A DNA stretch of 64,000 bases from Eubacteriales bacterium (GTDB lineage Bacteria > Bacillota > Clostridia > Lachnospirales > Lachnospiraceae): positions 1-64,000 of the forward strand of contig JAUNGC010000007.1 of the NCBI GenBank assembly GCA_030524745.1, written 5' to 3'. This document shows, in pieces, positions 8,894 through 16,939 of the stretch (positions within the stretch are counted from its first letter, which is position 1; every line of letters starts with the position of its first letter). A program made the translations under genes and the position numbers. The notes beneath the pieces are model-generated. The model saw only the letters and a list, made by a program, of their open reading frames with translations, did no database searches and was not told where the DNA came from.

Positions 8894-9154
8894 ATGAAGA
8901 AATTAGTAATATTGGCATCCATGATGGTCATGCTTTTTTCGTTTACTTTGACAGCGAATGCGGAGGCCAGCCCAGAGGGCATCCCTTATACGCCGCCCGT
9001 ACAGGTGACGGTTGAGACGCCTGCGCCGCAGCCGGAAACGAATGTTTCTCCCAAAACAGGTGAGAATCAGGAGGTTCTTTTCGGCCTGGGAATGGCAGCG
9101 GTCATTTTTGCGGCAGGAGCGGTTGCGACTGGCAGGAAAGCAAAGAACGCGTAA
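8894..9154 (+). CDS. Very small sortase-anchored surface protein (SPKTG sorting signal)
   Basis: An 86-residue precursor. It has a signal peptide (residues 1-24: Lys-Lys, hydrophobic core, ANA-E cleavage) and a short proline-rich middle (PYTPPVQVTVETPAPQPE). The sorting signal follows: SPKTG, a hydrophobic stretch of about 18 residues and a basic tail GRKAKNA. After processing only about 30 residues would be left on the cell wall. The ATG at 8894 follows GGAGGG by 7 bases; a longer in-frame start has no such site. A class B sortase begins 86 bases downstream, after a terminator, and is the obvious candidate enzyme. It could be a spacer, a wall tag or an adhesin stub. Confidence 0.72.
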   Translation: MKKLVILASMMVMLFSFTLTANAEASPEGIPYTPPVQVTVETPAPQPETNVSPKTGENQEVLFGLGMAAVIFAAGAVATGRKAKNA

Positions 9155-9189
9155 GCGGAGTGAAGAAAACAGGATAGAGTGAAAAAAAG

Positions 9190-9223
9190 CCCCGTTTTTC
9201 AGATATTGAAGAACGGGGTTTTC
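9190..9223 (+). terminator. Rho-independent terminator
   Basis: CCCCGTT pairs with AACGGGG, extended inwards by TTCA/TGAA, followed by TTTTC. It lies between the sortase substrate and the sortase, so the substrate can be made in excess of the enzyme. Confidence 0.8.
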
Positions 9224-9239
9224 GGTAGGATGAGCGGGC

Positions 9240-10097
9240 GTGAGAAATAAAGAAAACAAAAAGAAGTCGAATAAAAAAATATGGTTAATTCTGTACGGTA
9301 TTCTGGTAATTGCATGTCTGGTATGTATTGGCGGATTTGTCCTGTTTTTGTTGGATGATGACGCCGGGGAGAGCCAGAAACAGTATGAACTTGTTGCGGA
9401 AAAAGTGGTTATTCCGGATATTGTGATACCGGAGTTTGTTCCGGAAGGGGATAAGGCGGAGTTGCCGGTGGATTTTGAGGCGCTGCAGGAGATGAATCCG
9501 GAAATTTATGCCTGGATACAGATTCCGGATACCAGGGTGGATTATCCGGTCCTGCAGCATGAGAGCGAAGATCAGAGTTATTATCTGACCCGCGATATGT
9601 ACGGGGACGCGTCGAAAGCGGGCAGTATTTATACGGAATATTATAACAAAAAGGACTTTTATGATCCCAATACCATCATTTATGGGCACAATATGAAAAA
9701 TGGTTCCATGTTTCATGATCTGAGGTATTTTGCGCAGGAGGATTTTTTTGCGGAACATGAAGACCTGTATATTTATACGCCGAGCAGTATTTTGCGGTAT
9801 AAGATCTTTGCATCTTATGAATATGATGACCGGCACCTTCTGGCAACTTATGATTTTTATGATGAAGAGGTGTATCAGAGTTACATAGAAGAAATCATGA
9901 ATCCCCGAAGCATGTACACAATGCTGCGGGAGGAATATGAGATCCGGCCGGGCAACTGCATCGTGACATTGAGCACTTGCGTGGCGAACAAGCCCAACTC
10001 ACGGAGACTTGTACAGGCGGTGCTGGTGGACGAATTACCCGCAGAGTATAAAGGAGAGGTAAATGGCGAAAACAACGAAGAAACGGAAACAGAATAA
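9240..10097 (+). CDS. Class B sortase
   Basis: A 285-residue transpeptidase with an N-terminal membrane anchor (residues 14-38). The active site is complete: His150 in IIYGHNM, Cys247 in VTLSTC and Arg256 in NSRRLV. The TLSTC form and the long insertion before it fit class B rather than class A (TLVTC). It would cleave a sorting signal and join the protein to the wall or to another protein. The start is GTG with AGGATG about 8 bases upstream; no nearer ATG keeps the membrane anchor. The next gene begins inside its last 35 bases, so the two are translationally linked. Confidence 0.88.
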   Translation: MRNKENKKKSNKKIWLILYGILVIACLVCIGGFVLFLLDDDAGESQKQYELVAEKVVIPDIVIPEFVPEGDKAELPVDFEALQEMNPEIYAWIQIPDTRVDYPVLQHESEDQSYYLTRDMYGDASKAGSIYTEYYNKKDFYDPNTIIYGHNMKNGSMFHDLRYFAQEDFFAEHEDLYIYTPSSILRYKIFASYEYDDRHLLATYDFYDEEVYQSYIEEIMNPRSMYTMLREEYEIRPGNCIVTLSTCVANKPNSRRLVQAVLVDELPAEYKGEVNGENNEETETE

Positions 10098-11163
10098 GGA
10101 AAAAAAGAAAGCGTCCGCGCTGAAAGCGGCGGGAATTGTTGTGCTTATCGTTTTGTTGCTGGCTGTGTTTGTTTTGGGAGGTTTTGTCCTGGCAAAAGAA
10201 AAGGGCAGGAAAGAGATGCTCGGAAAAGGGGACGGACAGGTTCCCTTAACAGCGCCTGCGTTGGAAGAGCAGGAAGTTATTTTGGAAGATGACGGGGAGA
10301 TTGTCATTTATAACGGGCAGAGATATCGTTATAATGAAAATATTACGAGCGTTCTGTGCATGGGAATTGACCGGGAGGGCTGGAATGAGGAAGAAAACGT
10401 GGTCGGCACATCCGGACAGGCGGATATGCTGATGCTGGCGATTCTGGATACACAGAGTGGACGGGTGAAGCTGTGGAATATTTCCCGCGATTCCATGGTT
10501 GATGTGGATATCTACGATACGGAAGGAAATTTTGCAAAAACGGAAAGCATGCAGCTTTGCCTGGCGTTTGCTTACGGAGACGGTAAAGAAGGCAGTTGTC
10601 AGAACACGCTGCGTTCGGTATCGAGACTGCTCTATGGTATGCCGGTGCAGTCTTATGCGGCGCTGGATATGGATGCGATCGTACCTTTAAACGACGCTGT
10701 CGGCGGCGTGGAAGTGACGATTCATGAAGAGGATATCCTGCCGGGCGGATTCGTACCCGGAACGACAATGTTGCTGCAGGGAGAGGAGGCGAGAGCCTAC
10801 GTGCAATCCAGGCGGACAGAACTCCCGGACGAAGCGCTTGACAGCAACAACAACCGAATGGACCGTCAGAAGCAGTACATGATGAGTTTTATTCAGAAAG
10901 CGTTACAGCAGACGAAGCGGGATATATCGACGCCGGTCAAACTGTTCCAGGTGGCGATGGAAGGGGATAATATGGTGACGAACCTGACGGTTTCCCGCGT
11001 GTCTTATCTGGCTTCGATCTTTAAAAATGTGAATTTCAGCGAGGAAAGTTTTCAGACTGTTCCGGGAGAAGTGATAAAGGGAGAGTCATACGCGGAATAT
11101 CATGTGGACGATCAGGCGCTGTATGAGATGATCCTGGATGCTTTTTATTTAAAGGAAGATTGA
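10063..11163 (+). CDS. LytR-CpsA-Psr (LCP) family wall-polymer ligase
   Basis: A 366-residue membrane-anchored protein: basic N-terminus (KKRKQNKEKKK), one helix at about 24-46, then the extracellular LCP domain. Recognisable blocks are VLCMGIDREG, the acidic strand ADMLMLAILD, the arginine motif NISRDSMVDV and the late D-N-x-x-R-x-x-R-Q block near residue 264 (DSNNNRMDRQKQ). LCP enzymes transfer lipid-linked teichoic acid or capsular polymer to peptidoglycan. That closes the polysaccharide pathway begun by the kinases upstream. It overlaps the sortase gene by 35 bases and has AGGAGAGG before its ATG. Confidence 0.9.
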   Translation: MAKTTKKRKQNKEKKKASALKAAGIVVLIVLLLAVFVLGGFVLAKEKGRKEMLGKGDGQVPLTAPALEEQEVILEDDGEIVIYNGQRYRYNENITSVLCMGIDREGWNEEENVVGTSGQADMLMLAILDTQSGRVKLWNISRDSMVDVDIYDTEGNFAKTESMQLCLAFAYGDGKEGSCQNTLRSVSRLLYGMPVQSYAALDMDAIVPLNDAVGGVEVTIHEEDILPGGFVPGTTMLLQGEEARAYVQSRRTELPDEALDSNNNRMDRQKQYMMSFIQKALQQTKRDISTPVKLFQVAMEGDNMVTNLTVSRVSYLASIFKNVNFSEESFQTVPGEVIKGESYAEYHVDDQALYEMILDAFYLKED

Positions 11164-11230
11164 AGGAAAACGTTTGGACGGGAGCTACACAGGCATGCGG
11201 ATTGTGTGAAAACGGTTCGGACGTGCGAAA

Positions 11231-11264
11231 AGCCGGAGCAGAGAATGCTGTACTCCGGCTTTTT
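11231..11264. terminator. Bidirectional terminator between converging genes
   Basis: AGCCGGAG and CTCCGGCT form an 8-base stem with TTTT on the plus side and AAAA on the other, so it can stop both the LCP transcript and the converging amidotransferase transcript. Confidence 0.8.
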
Positions 11265-11274
11265 GCTGCACAAA

Positions 11275-11955
11275 TTACCGGATCAGAGATAAGAAATGCC
11301 GGAAAATTTTGCCGCCGTCCACGGCATCCTGCCTGGCAAAACGGCCGCAAAGCCGTTCGGGATGCCATTGCAGTCCGGTGATGGGAAGCGTATGGTGAAC
11401 AATTCCCTCCGGCACTCCATCTGCGGCGTATTGAATGACGGAAAGCGGAAAAATGCCGGGCCGGAAAGAGCATTGCCGGCCGGGCGTCAGGATTCCCTGG
11501 TGATGGGCGCTGTTTACCGTAAAATTGCTGCCGTACAGTTCAAAAAGAAAGGAATCTTTTTCTGCATGGGTGGAATGAAGCTGGTCATACTTTAAATAAC
11601 GATGCGTATCGGCGGTGGGGAGATGCTGGCACAATCCGCCGCCAAAATACAGATGAATTAACTGCATTCCTTTACAGATGCCCAGAACAGGCTTTTGACG
11701 CTGTACAAAAAGATCCAGCAGCGCAAGCTGCCGCCGGTCAAGTTCGGGATCTATGTCATGGCAGTGAGGATCCGCGGGGGGAGCGCCGGGCAAAAGTGCG
11801 GGATCAATGTCTCCGCCGCCCGGAAGAATCAATGCGTCCCAATTTTTGGCCCGTTCGGGCAGAAGGGAAACGTCAAGGGTGGGAGTTTGTACGAGACAGG
11901 CGGCCTTTCTGTAGTTTTGAGTCAGTTCAGGAAGACCGGCGATTCCGATAGTCAT
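11275..11955 (-). CDS. Class I glutamine amidotransferase, peptidase C26 (gamma-glutamyl hydrolase type)
   Basis: A 226-residue single-domain enzyme. The nucleophile is Cys94 in GICKGMQ. The catalytic dyad is His198 and Glu200 in LQWHPE. Other family blocks are LILPGGGDIDP and VNSAHHQ. It resembles PuuD-like gamma-glutamyl-GABA hydrolases, which cleave gamma-glutamyl amide bonds. It is somewhat shorter than the 240-260 residues common in the family. It stands alone between a shared terminator and a divergent gene pair for serine dehydratase. The natural substrate is uncertain. Confidence 0.8.
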   Translation of the reverse strand: MTIGIAGLPELTQNYRKAACLVQTPTLDVSLLPERAKNWDALILPGGGDIDPALLPGAPPADPHCHDIDPELDRRQLALLDLFVQRQKPVLGICKGMQLIHLYFGGGLCQHLPTADTHRYLKYDQLHSTHAEKDSFLFELYGSNFTVNSAHHQGILTPGRQCSFRPGIFPLSVIQYAADGVPEGIVHHTLPITGLQWHPERLCGRFARQDAVDGGKIFRHFLSLIR

Positions 11956-11992
11956 TTTCAGTTGTGCTCCTAGCGCTTTTTTAGTATGATTA

Positions 11993-12001
11993 TGTTATAA
12001 T
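11993..12001 (+). promoter_or_regulatory. Extended -10 promoter for the serine dehydratase genes
   Basis: TGT-TATAAT, 81 bases before the sdaAB start. No clear -35. The leader of about 75 bases contains an imperfect inverted pair (AACAGTTTGG and CTGAACTGTT) with no following T-run. Confidence 0.45.
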
Positions 12002-12081
12002 ATATGCTTCGATTCAGAATTTTGTAACAGTTTGGTCAGGCGCTGAACTGTTCAGAATTTTCGGGTCAGGGAGGGCCTTTT

Positions 12082-12747
12082 ATGAATATACTGGATATTA
12101 TAGGACCGGTGATGGTGGGGCCGTCGAGTTCCCATACGGCCGGAGCGGCGCGGATCGGACAGATTACCGGGAAGCTGTTGGGGGAACCGGTAAAAACCGC
12201 TAAAATTTTGCTGCACGGTTCCTTTCTTGCAACGGGCAAAGGACACGGTACGGATAAGGCGCTTGTGGCGGGGCTTCTGGGACTTTCAGTGGATGACAGG
12301 CGGATTCCGGAGAGTTTTGAACTGGCAAAAGAGCGGGGAATGGAATTTGAATTCGGCTCGATCAGTCTGCAGGGCGCGCATCCAAATTCTGTAAAGCTGG
12401 AGGTGACGGGCGTTTCGGGCAGACGCCTGGAAGTGATCGCCGCATCTGTCGGCGGCGGGCGGGTCCATATTTGTGAGATTGACGGATTGCGGGCTGATTT
12501 TACGGGAGAGGCACCCACGCTGGTCGTTTATAATCAGGACAAGCCGGGCTGTGTGGTGCGCGTTTCCTTAAAGCTTGGCCTGGCCGGTGTGAACATTGCA
12601 ACCATGCAGGTTTATCGGGATGAACGGGGCGGACATGCCGTGATGGTGATCGAAGTGGACCAGGAGGTTCCGGCGGACTGCATTGCGGATCTGGAACGGG
12701 AAAGCGGAATTGAAAAAGTGACGTATTTGTGTCTGGATGAGAGATGA
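12082..12747 (+). CDS. sdaAB: L-serine dehydratase, iron-sulfur-dependent, beta subunit
   Basis: A 221-residue subunit. The N-terminal domain has the hallmark GPSSSHTAGAARIG (residues 13-26), which binds the serine carboxylate. Residues about 148-221 form an ACT domain (VVRVSLKLGLAGVNIATM) that may sense amino acids. With the alpha subunit it converts L-serine to pyruvate and ammonia. The alpha subunit starts 36 bases downstream. The two-subunit arrangement is typical of Firmicutes. Confidence 0.92.
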   Translation: MNILDIIGPVMVGPSSSHTAGAARIGQITGKLLGEPVKTAKILLHGSFLATGKGHGTDKALVAGLLGLSVDDRRIPESFELAKERGMEFEFGSISLQGAHPNSVKLEVTGVSGRRLEVIAASVGGGRVHICEIDGLRADFTGEAPTLVVYNQDKPGCVVRVSLKLGLAGVNIATMQVYRDERGGHAVMVIEVDQEVPADCIADLERESGIEKVTYLCLDER

Positions 12748-12783
12748 TTGTGTTGCCGTTTATGCGGCGGAATGAGAGGGAAT

Positions 12784-13647
12784 ATGTATCGGGCGCTGGG
12801 CGATATTTGCGATAAATCAGAAAAACAAAATATTTCTTTCTGGGAAGTGATCTGGCAGGATGACTGTCAGGAACGGCAGCTTTCCAAAGAGGAGTCCTTT
12901 TCCCAGATGGGAGCGATGTACCGGGCGATGAAGGAAGCGGATGCTTCTTATGACGCGGCGCAAAAGTCGCGGAGCGGTCTTGTGGGACAGGACGGCGGCA
13001 AAATGGAAGCGTATGTGAACGCGCAAGATGTGATCTGCGGAGAATTTCTGGGGCATGTGATGGAAAAAGCCATAAAAATGGGAGAATCCAACGCCTGCAT
13101 GAAACGGATCGTAGCGGCCCCTACGGCAGGGGCGTGCGGGGTGGTGCCTGCTGTTCTCATCGCAATGCAGGATAAATACGGCTTTTCGGATGAAAAAATG
13201 GTGCAGGCGCTTTATGTGGCGGCAGGAATCGGCGGCGTGATCGCATCCAGGGCGTTTATCGCGGGCGCGCAGGGCGGCTGTCAGGCGGAGATCGGTTCCG
13301 CTTCCTCCATGGCGGCGGGGGCCGCGGCATTTTTACGGGATGGCAATGCGCGGCAAATCTCGCATGCCGCGGCGATGGCGATGAAAAATCTGCTGGGCCT
13401 TGTCTGCGATCCGGTAGCAGGTCTGGTGGAGGTGCCCTGCGTAAAACGGAATGTTTCCGGCGCGGTGGTGGCGCTGGCGGCGGCTGATATGGCGCTGGCG
13501 GGAATATACAGCGGGATTGCGCCGGATGAAGTGATTGACGCCATGCGGGAGGTGGGGCTATCCATGCCGGCCTGTGTGAGGGAGACAGGAGAAGGCGGGC
13601 TGGCGGCCACGCCCACCGGACTGCGCGCGAAAGAGCGGATGAAGTAG
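12784..13647 (+). CDS. sdaAA: L-serine dehydratase, iron-sulfur-dependent, alpha subunit
   Basis: A 287-residue catalytic subunit carrying the [4Fe-4S] cluster. Likely cluster cysteines are in TAGACGVVPA, in CDPVAG and in VEVPCVKRN, all in the usual order. The glycine-rich stretch AAGIGGVIASRAFIAGAQGG is also typical. The cluster makes the enzyme oxygen-sensitive, which fits an anaerobe. The frame is open back to a TTG directly after the beta-subunit stop. The ATG at 12784 is preferred for its normal N-terminus (MYRALGDICDKSE) and the GAGAGGG just before it, although the spacing is short. Confidence 0.92.
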   Translation: MYRALGDICDKSEKQNISFWEVIWQDDCQERQLSKEESFSQMGAMYRAMKEADASYDAAQKSRSGLVGQDGGKMEAYVNAQDVICGEFLGHVMEKAIKMGESNACMKRIVAAPTAGACGVVPAVLIAMQDKYGFSDEKMVQALYVAAGIGGVIASRAFIAGAQGGCQAEIGSASSMAAGAAAFLRDGNARQISHAAAMAMKNLLGLVCDPVAGLVEVPCVKRNVSGAVVALAAADMALAGIYSGIAPDEVIDAMREVGLSMPACVRETGEGGLAATPTGLRAKERMK

Positions 13648-13699
13648 AGGCGGGAAAATGACTGAATAAAATCTAAAAATTTGAATGAATGAAAAATAG

Positions 13700-13754
13700 A
13701 AATCCGACTGAATGGAATTGGAAAATCTGACTGAACCGAATTGAAAAATCTGAC
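13700..13754 (+). repeat. Imperfect 23-base tandem repeat
   Basis: Two full units, 13700-13722 and 13723-13745, of the pattern AAATCYGACTGAAYSGAATT, followed by a partial third (AAATCTGAC). A looser copy lies just upstream. The array ends 34 bases before the start of the ATPase gene and may overlap its promoter. Confidence 0.65.
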
Positions 13755-13788
13755 GGGTTGGTGTACAATACAGTCTGAGGTGAATATC

Positions 13789-15066
13789 ATGAATGAGCGA
13801 AAATATAGGTCCAGAGTTATTGACAAGAAAGTGGAAGAATATCTGTCAGCTTTTGGCGCTGTGTGCATTGAAGGACCGAAATGGTGTGGCAAGACATGGA
13901 CGTCTTCCTTTCATAGCAGAAGCGAAATTTTTCTTGGCGATCCTGCTGGAAATTTTCAAAATCGAAGGCTGGCCGAATTATCACCCGCATTGGTGTTGGC
14001 CGGGGAATCCCCCCGTCTGATTGATGAATGGCAGGAAGTTCCGCAAATCTGGGATGCGGTCCGGTATGAAGTGGATCAGAGCGTAGAGAAAGGTCGGTAT
14101 ATTTTGACTGGTTCCGCCACTCCGAATCATAAAGGAATCCTGCATAGCGGTGCGGGGCGGATCGCAAAGCTGAGGATGCGGCCTATGTCGCTTTATGAGT
14201 CCGGAGATTCTTCCGGTGAAGTTTCTCTGGAAAAACTTTGTCATGGAGAACTGACACCTTTCATGACCGGTGAAGTGGACTTGCGGCGTCTGATAGAGTT
14301 GATTATCCGTGGCGGATGGCCCGGCAGTCTGGGATTGTCCATTGAACAGGCGGCGCTTCTTCCTGTTGAATACCTGAATGCAGTTGTGGATGACGATGTA
14401 TATCGGGTGGATGGGATCAAACGGGATACAACCAAGATGCGGTTGCTTTTGCGTTCCCTTGCGCGAAATGAAAGTACCACAGTTACCAATAAGACATTGA
14501 AAAAGGATATGAAAGCTGTGGATGATGAGGATATGGATTCTAATACAATATCAGCTTATCTTGATATTTTCAAACGATTGTTTATTACTGATAACCAGCC
14601 TCCTTTTTCGGCGAATATACGCTCTTCTGTCCGCGTCAAGCAGGCCGAAAAACGACATTTTGCCGATCCGTCTCTGGCCTGTGCGTTGCTGAAAGCAACC
14701 CCGGCGGGGCTGCTGGGGGATTTGGAAACTCTGGGGTTTCTGTTTGAAGCCCTGTGCGAGCGGGATCTTCGGATTTATGCGGAATCCTTTGGCGCAAATT
14801 TGTATCATTATCAGGACTATAAAAATCAGGAAATAGATGCTGTTATTGAACTGGCAGATGGGCAGTGGTGCGCCTTTGAAATAAAACTGGGAGCAAACCA
14901 GATTGATGCAGCGGCGGAAAGTTTGCTGAAGATTCAGCGTGAAATAGCGGCAGAGTCCGGTGGAAAAACGCCTGCGGTCTTATGCGTTATCTGCGGACTG
15001 GCTAACGCCGCCTATCGCCGGACAGACGGTGTATTTGTGGTTCCGGTTACAGCGCTGAGAAACTGA
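13789..15066 (+). CDS. AAA-type ATPase with DUF4143 domain
   Basis: A 425-residue protein: N-terminal P-loop ATPase (GPKWCGKT at residues 29-36, Walker B RLIDEWQ near 81-87, sensor LTGSATP near 105) and a C-terminal DUF4143 region with a PD-(D/E)xK-like pattern (NQEIDAVIEL, then WCAFEIKLG). Proteins of this kind are common and scattered in anaerobes, with no agreed function; some are suspected nucleic-acid enzymes linked to mobile DNA. The ATG at 13789 has GAGGTGA 6 bases upstream. It is flanked by a tandem repeat and shows no functional link to its neighbours, which fits a recently acquired single gene. Confidence 0.8.
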   Translation: MNERKYRSRVIDKKVEEYLSAFGAVCIEGPKWCGKTWTSSFHSRSEIFLGDPAGNFQNRRLAELSPALVLAGESPRLIDEWQEVPQIWDAVRYEVDQSVEKGRYILTGSATPNHKGILHSGAGRIAKLRMRPMSLYESGDSSGEVSLEKLCHGELTPFMTGEVDLRRLIELIIRGGWPGSLGLSIEQAALLPVEYLNAVVDDDVYRVDGIKRDTTKMRLLLRSLARNESTTVTNKTLKKDMKAVDDEDMDSNTISAYLDIFKRLFITDNQPPFSANIRSSVRVKQAEKRHFADPSLACALLKATPAGLLGDLETLGFLFEALCERDLRIYAESFGANLYHYQDYKNQEIDAVIELADGQWCAFEIKLGANQIDAAAESLLKIQREIAAESGGKTPAVLCVICGLANAAYRRTDGVFVVPVTALRN

Positions 15067-15085
15067 AAGGAGAGATGGCTGTTGC

Positions 15086-15114
15086 TTGTAAATACGGCAT
15101 ATTTATGATAAAAT
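15086..15114 (+). promoter_or_regulatory. Sigma-A promoter for the hemerythrin-sirtuin pair
   Basis: TTGTAA, 17 bases, TAAAAT, with TGA just before the -10. The start of transcription would be near 15121, leaving a leader of about 70 bases with a small stem (TCAGA/TCTGA). Confidence 0.65.
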
Positions 15115-15193
15115 TTGGTAAAGGCTCAGACTCATTCTGAAGCGTTAACGGAGTATCGGAAACGGCGACCATTTTTACAAGAGAGGAATTCGT

Positions 15194-15610
15194 ATGAAGC
15201 AAATCGGAGAAGAATATCGCACGGGATTGGAAGAAATTGATGCGGAGCATATTATCCTGCTGGATTTGACTGACAGGACGAGGAAATTGCTGGAAGATGA
15301 AAACATGCTGTTTAAAAGTGCAGACATCTGCGTCTTGCTGGCTGGATTGAAGGATTATACGGTACAGCATTTTGCCCATGAGGAAGCGTATATGGAGTCC
15401 ATCGGATTTGACGGACTGGAATTGCAGAAAGAGCAGCACCGGGTATTCGCACAGAAGCTGGATGAATTCTCCGAACGGGTATCGCGGCTTACGCTCGGCA
15501 CACAGGACGATATGATCCGGGATTTGTTCAATTATCTGCAGATGTGGCTGCACGATCATATAAAAGCAGAGGATATGAAATATGCAAGATTTGCAAATGG
15601 AAAAGCTTAA
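15194..15610 (+). CDS. Bacteriohemerythrin
   Basis: A 138-residue four-helix protein that binds a non-heme diiron centre and O2. Ligand candidates are His19, His59 and Glu63 (HFAHEE), His82, and His122 with Asp127 (HxxxxD). At the place where the family normally has the first His of an HxxxH pair, this protein has Gln78 (QKEQH), leaving one ligand fewer unless another residue substitutes. In anaerobes such proteins serve in oxygen scavenging, storage or sensing. The gene overlaps the sirtuin gene by 29 bases, so the two are made together. Confidence 0.88.
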   Translation: MKQIGEEYRTGLEEIDAEHIILLDLTDRTRKLLEDENMLFKSADICVLLAGLKDYTVQHFAHEEAYMESIGFDGLELQKEQHRVFAQKLDEFSERVSRLTLGTQDDMIRDLFNYLQMWLHDHIKAEDMKYARFANGKA

Positions 15611-16301
15611 AGAAATCGTACAAAACAGCGGCAACATTGTCTTTTTCGGCGGCGCGGGCGTGTCGACGGAGAGCGGGATTCCGGATTTCCGCAGCACGGA
15701 CGGTTTATATCATCAGCAGTATGATTATCCGCCCGAAACGATTTTGAGTCATACTTTTTTCAGGAGAAATCCGGACGAGTTTTTCCGGTTTTACCGTAAT
15801 AAGATGCTGATGCTGGATGCCAAACCAAACGCCGCGCATTTAAAGCTTGCGCAGTGGGAGAGGGAAGGCAGGTTGAAGGCGGTAATCACGCAGAACATCG
15901 ACGGACTGCATCAGGCGGCGGGCAGCCGCAAAGTGCTGGAACTTCACGGCAGCGTATTGCGCAATTACTGTGAAAAATGCGGCAGATTCTATGACGCCCG
16001 CCATATTCTGGAGAGCGAAGGCGTTCCCCATTGTGAATGCGGCGGCACGATCAAGCCGGATGTGGTGCTGTATGAAGAAAGCCTGGATATGCAGATCATG
16101 CAGGAAGCGATTTCCTATATCAGCCAGGCGGATGTCCTGATTATCGGCGGCACTTCTCTGGTTGTTTATCCGGCTGCCGGACTGATCGATTATTACAGGG
16201 GAAATAAGCTGGTGCTTGTCAATAAGACGCCGACGGCGAGAGATTCCGTGGCGGATCTGGTGGTGGCAGGCAGCATCGGGGAGATTTTTTCCGCATTGTA
16301 G
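15582..16301 (+). CDS. cobB: NAD-dependent protein deacylase of the Sir2 family
   Basis: A 239-residue sirtuin. NAD-binding motifs are GGAGVSTESGIPDFR (residues 23-37) and QNIDGLH (near 104-110), and the catalytic histidine is in ELHGS. The zinc module has CxxC (CEKCG) and CxC (HCECGG). It removes acetyl or other acyl groups from lysine using NAD. The chosen ATG lies inside the hemerythrin gene. A second ATG five codons later is possible. Overlap with an oxygen-binding protein gene is suggestive of a redox link but is only positional. Confidence 0.88.
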   Translation: MQDLQMEKLKEIVQNSGNIVFFGGAGVSTESGIPDFRSTDGLYHQQYDYPPETILSHTFFRRNPDEFFRFYRNKMLMLDAKPNAAHLKLAQWEREGRLKAVITQNIDGLHQAAGSRKVLELHGSVLRNYCEKCGRFYDARHILESEGVPHCECGGTIKPDVVLYEESLDMQIMQEAISYISQADVLIIGGTSLVVYPAAGLIDYYRGNKLVLVNKTPTARDSVADLVVAGSIGEIFSAL

Positions 16302-16351
16302 AAGCCGTTTCAACTCTCATGGGAGCACGCGACGGATAAAGGAGGGCCGGA

Positions 16352-16534
16352 ATGGATATACAGGTTGGGGACATTGTAACGTTGAAAAAACAGCATCCCT
16401 GCGGCAGTAAGGAGTGGGAGGTATTGCGGATCGGAGCGGACTTCCGGCTTAAGTGCGCGGGATGCGGGCATCAGATCATGGTCACGCGGAAACTTGTGGA
16501 GAAAAATTTGAGGGATTTGAAAAGAAATGCTTGA
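16352..16534 (+). CDS. DUF951 family small protein
   Basis: A 60-residue protein opening VGDIVTLKKQHPCGSKEWEV and containing a C-A-G-C-G pair, so a single zinc site formed with the earlier HPCG cysteine is plausible. DUF951 proteins are short, conserved in Firmicutes and often sit just upstream of rpsF, as here. Function is not established. GGAGGG gives a normal ribosome-binding site. Confidence 0.82.
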   Translation: MDIQVGDIVTLKKQHPCGSKEWEVLRIGADFRLKCAGCGHQIMVTRKLVEKNLRDLKRNA

Positions 16535-16559
16535 AAATAGTAGGATTTCATGGTATCAT
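16531..16559 (+). promoter_or_regulatory. Sigma-A promoter of the rpsF-ssb-rpsR operon
   Basis: TTGAAA, 17 bases, TATCAT, with TGG in the extended -10 position. The -35 overlaps the DUF951 stop codon. The leader of about 65 bases is where S6:S18 autoregulatory RNA structures occur in other bacteria. A small stem (TATCA/TGATA) is visible, but I cannot confirm that motif. Confidence 0.65.
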
Positions 16560-16630
16560 AGTTACCCGTGATATATATTCCTTGCTCCTTTTTCAGAAAA
16601 GGGGCCAGAGACCAAAAGGAGGTAATTTGC

Positions 16631-16921
16631 ATGAACAAGTATGAATTAGCTGTCGTTGTTAGTGCGAAAATCGAAGATGAAGAAAGAGCAGCAGTTGTTG
16701 ACAAGTGCAAAGCCCTGATCGAAAGATTCGGCGGCACGATCACCAACGTGGATGACTGGGGCAAGAAGAGACTTGCTTATGAAATCCAGAAGACGAGAGA
16801 AGGCTTTTACTACTTCATCCAGTTCGATGCGGAATCATCTGCGCCTGCAGAAATCGAAAGCCGCGTTCGCATCATGGACAACGTGCTCAGATACTTAGTC
16901 GTCAGAGCTGACGAGAAGTAA
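16631..16921 (+). CDS. rpsF: 30S ribosomal protein S6
   Basis: A 96-residue protein with the S6 fold signature: MNKYELAVVVSAKIEDEE at the N-terminus, then the ERFGGTITNVDDWGKKRLAY stretch and FYYFIQFDA. It binds 16S rRNA together with S18, encoded two genes downstream. The frame runs further upstream, but the ATG at 16631 has AGGAGG about 7 bases before it and gives the family's usual start and length. Confidence 0.96.
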   Translation: MNKYELAVVVSAKIEDEERAAVVDKCKALIERFGGTITNVDDWGKKRLAYEIQKTREGFYYFIQFDAESSAPAEIESRVRIMDNVLRYLVVRADEK

Positions 16922-16939
16922 GAAAGAAGAGAGTATAAT

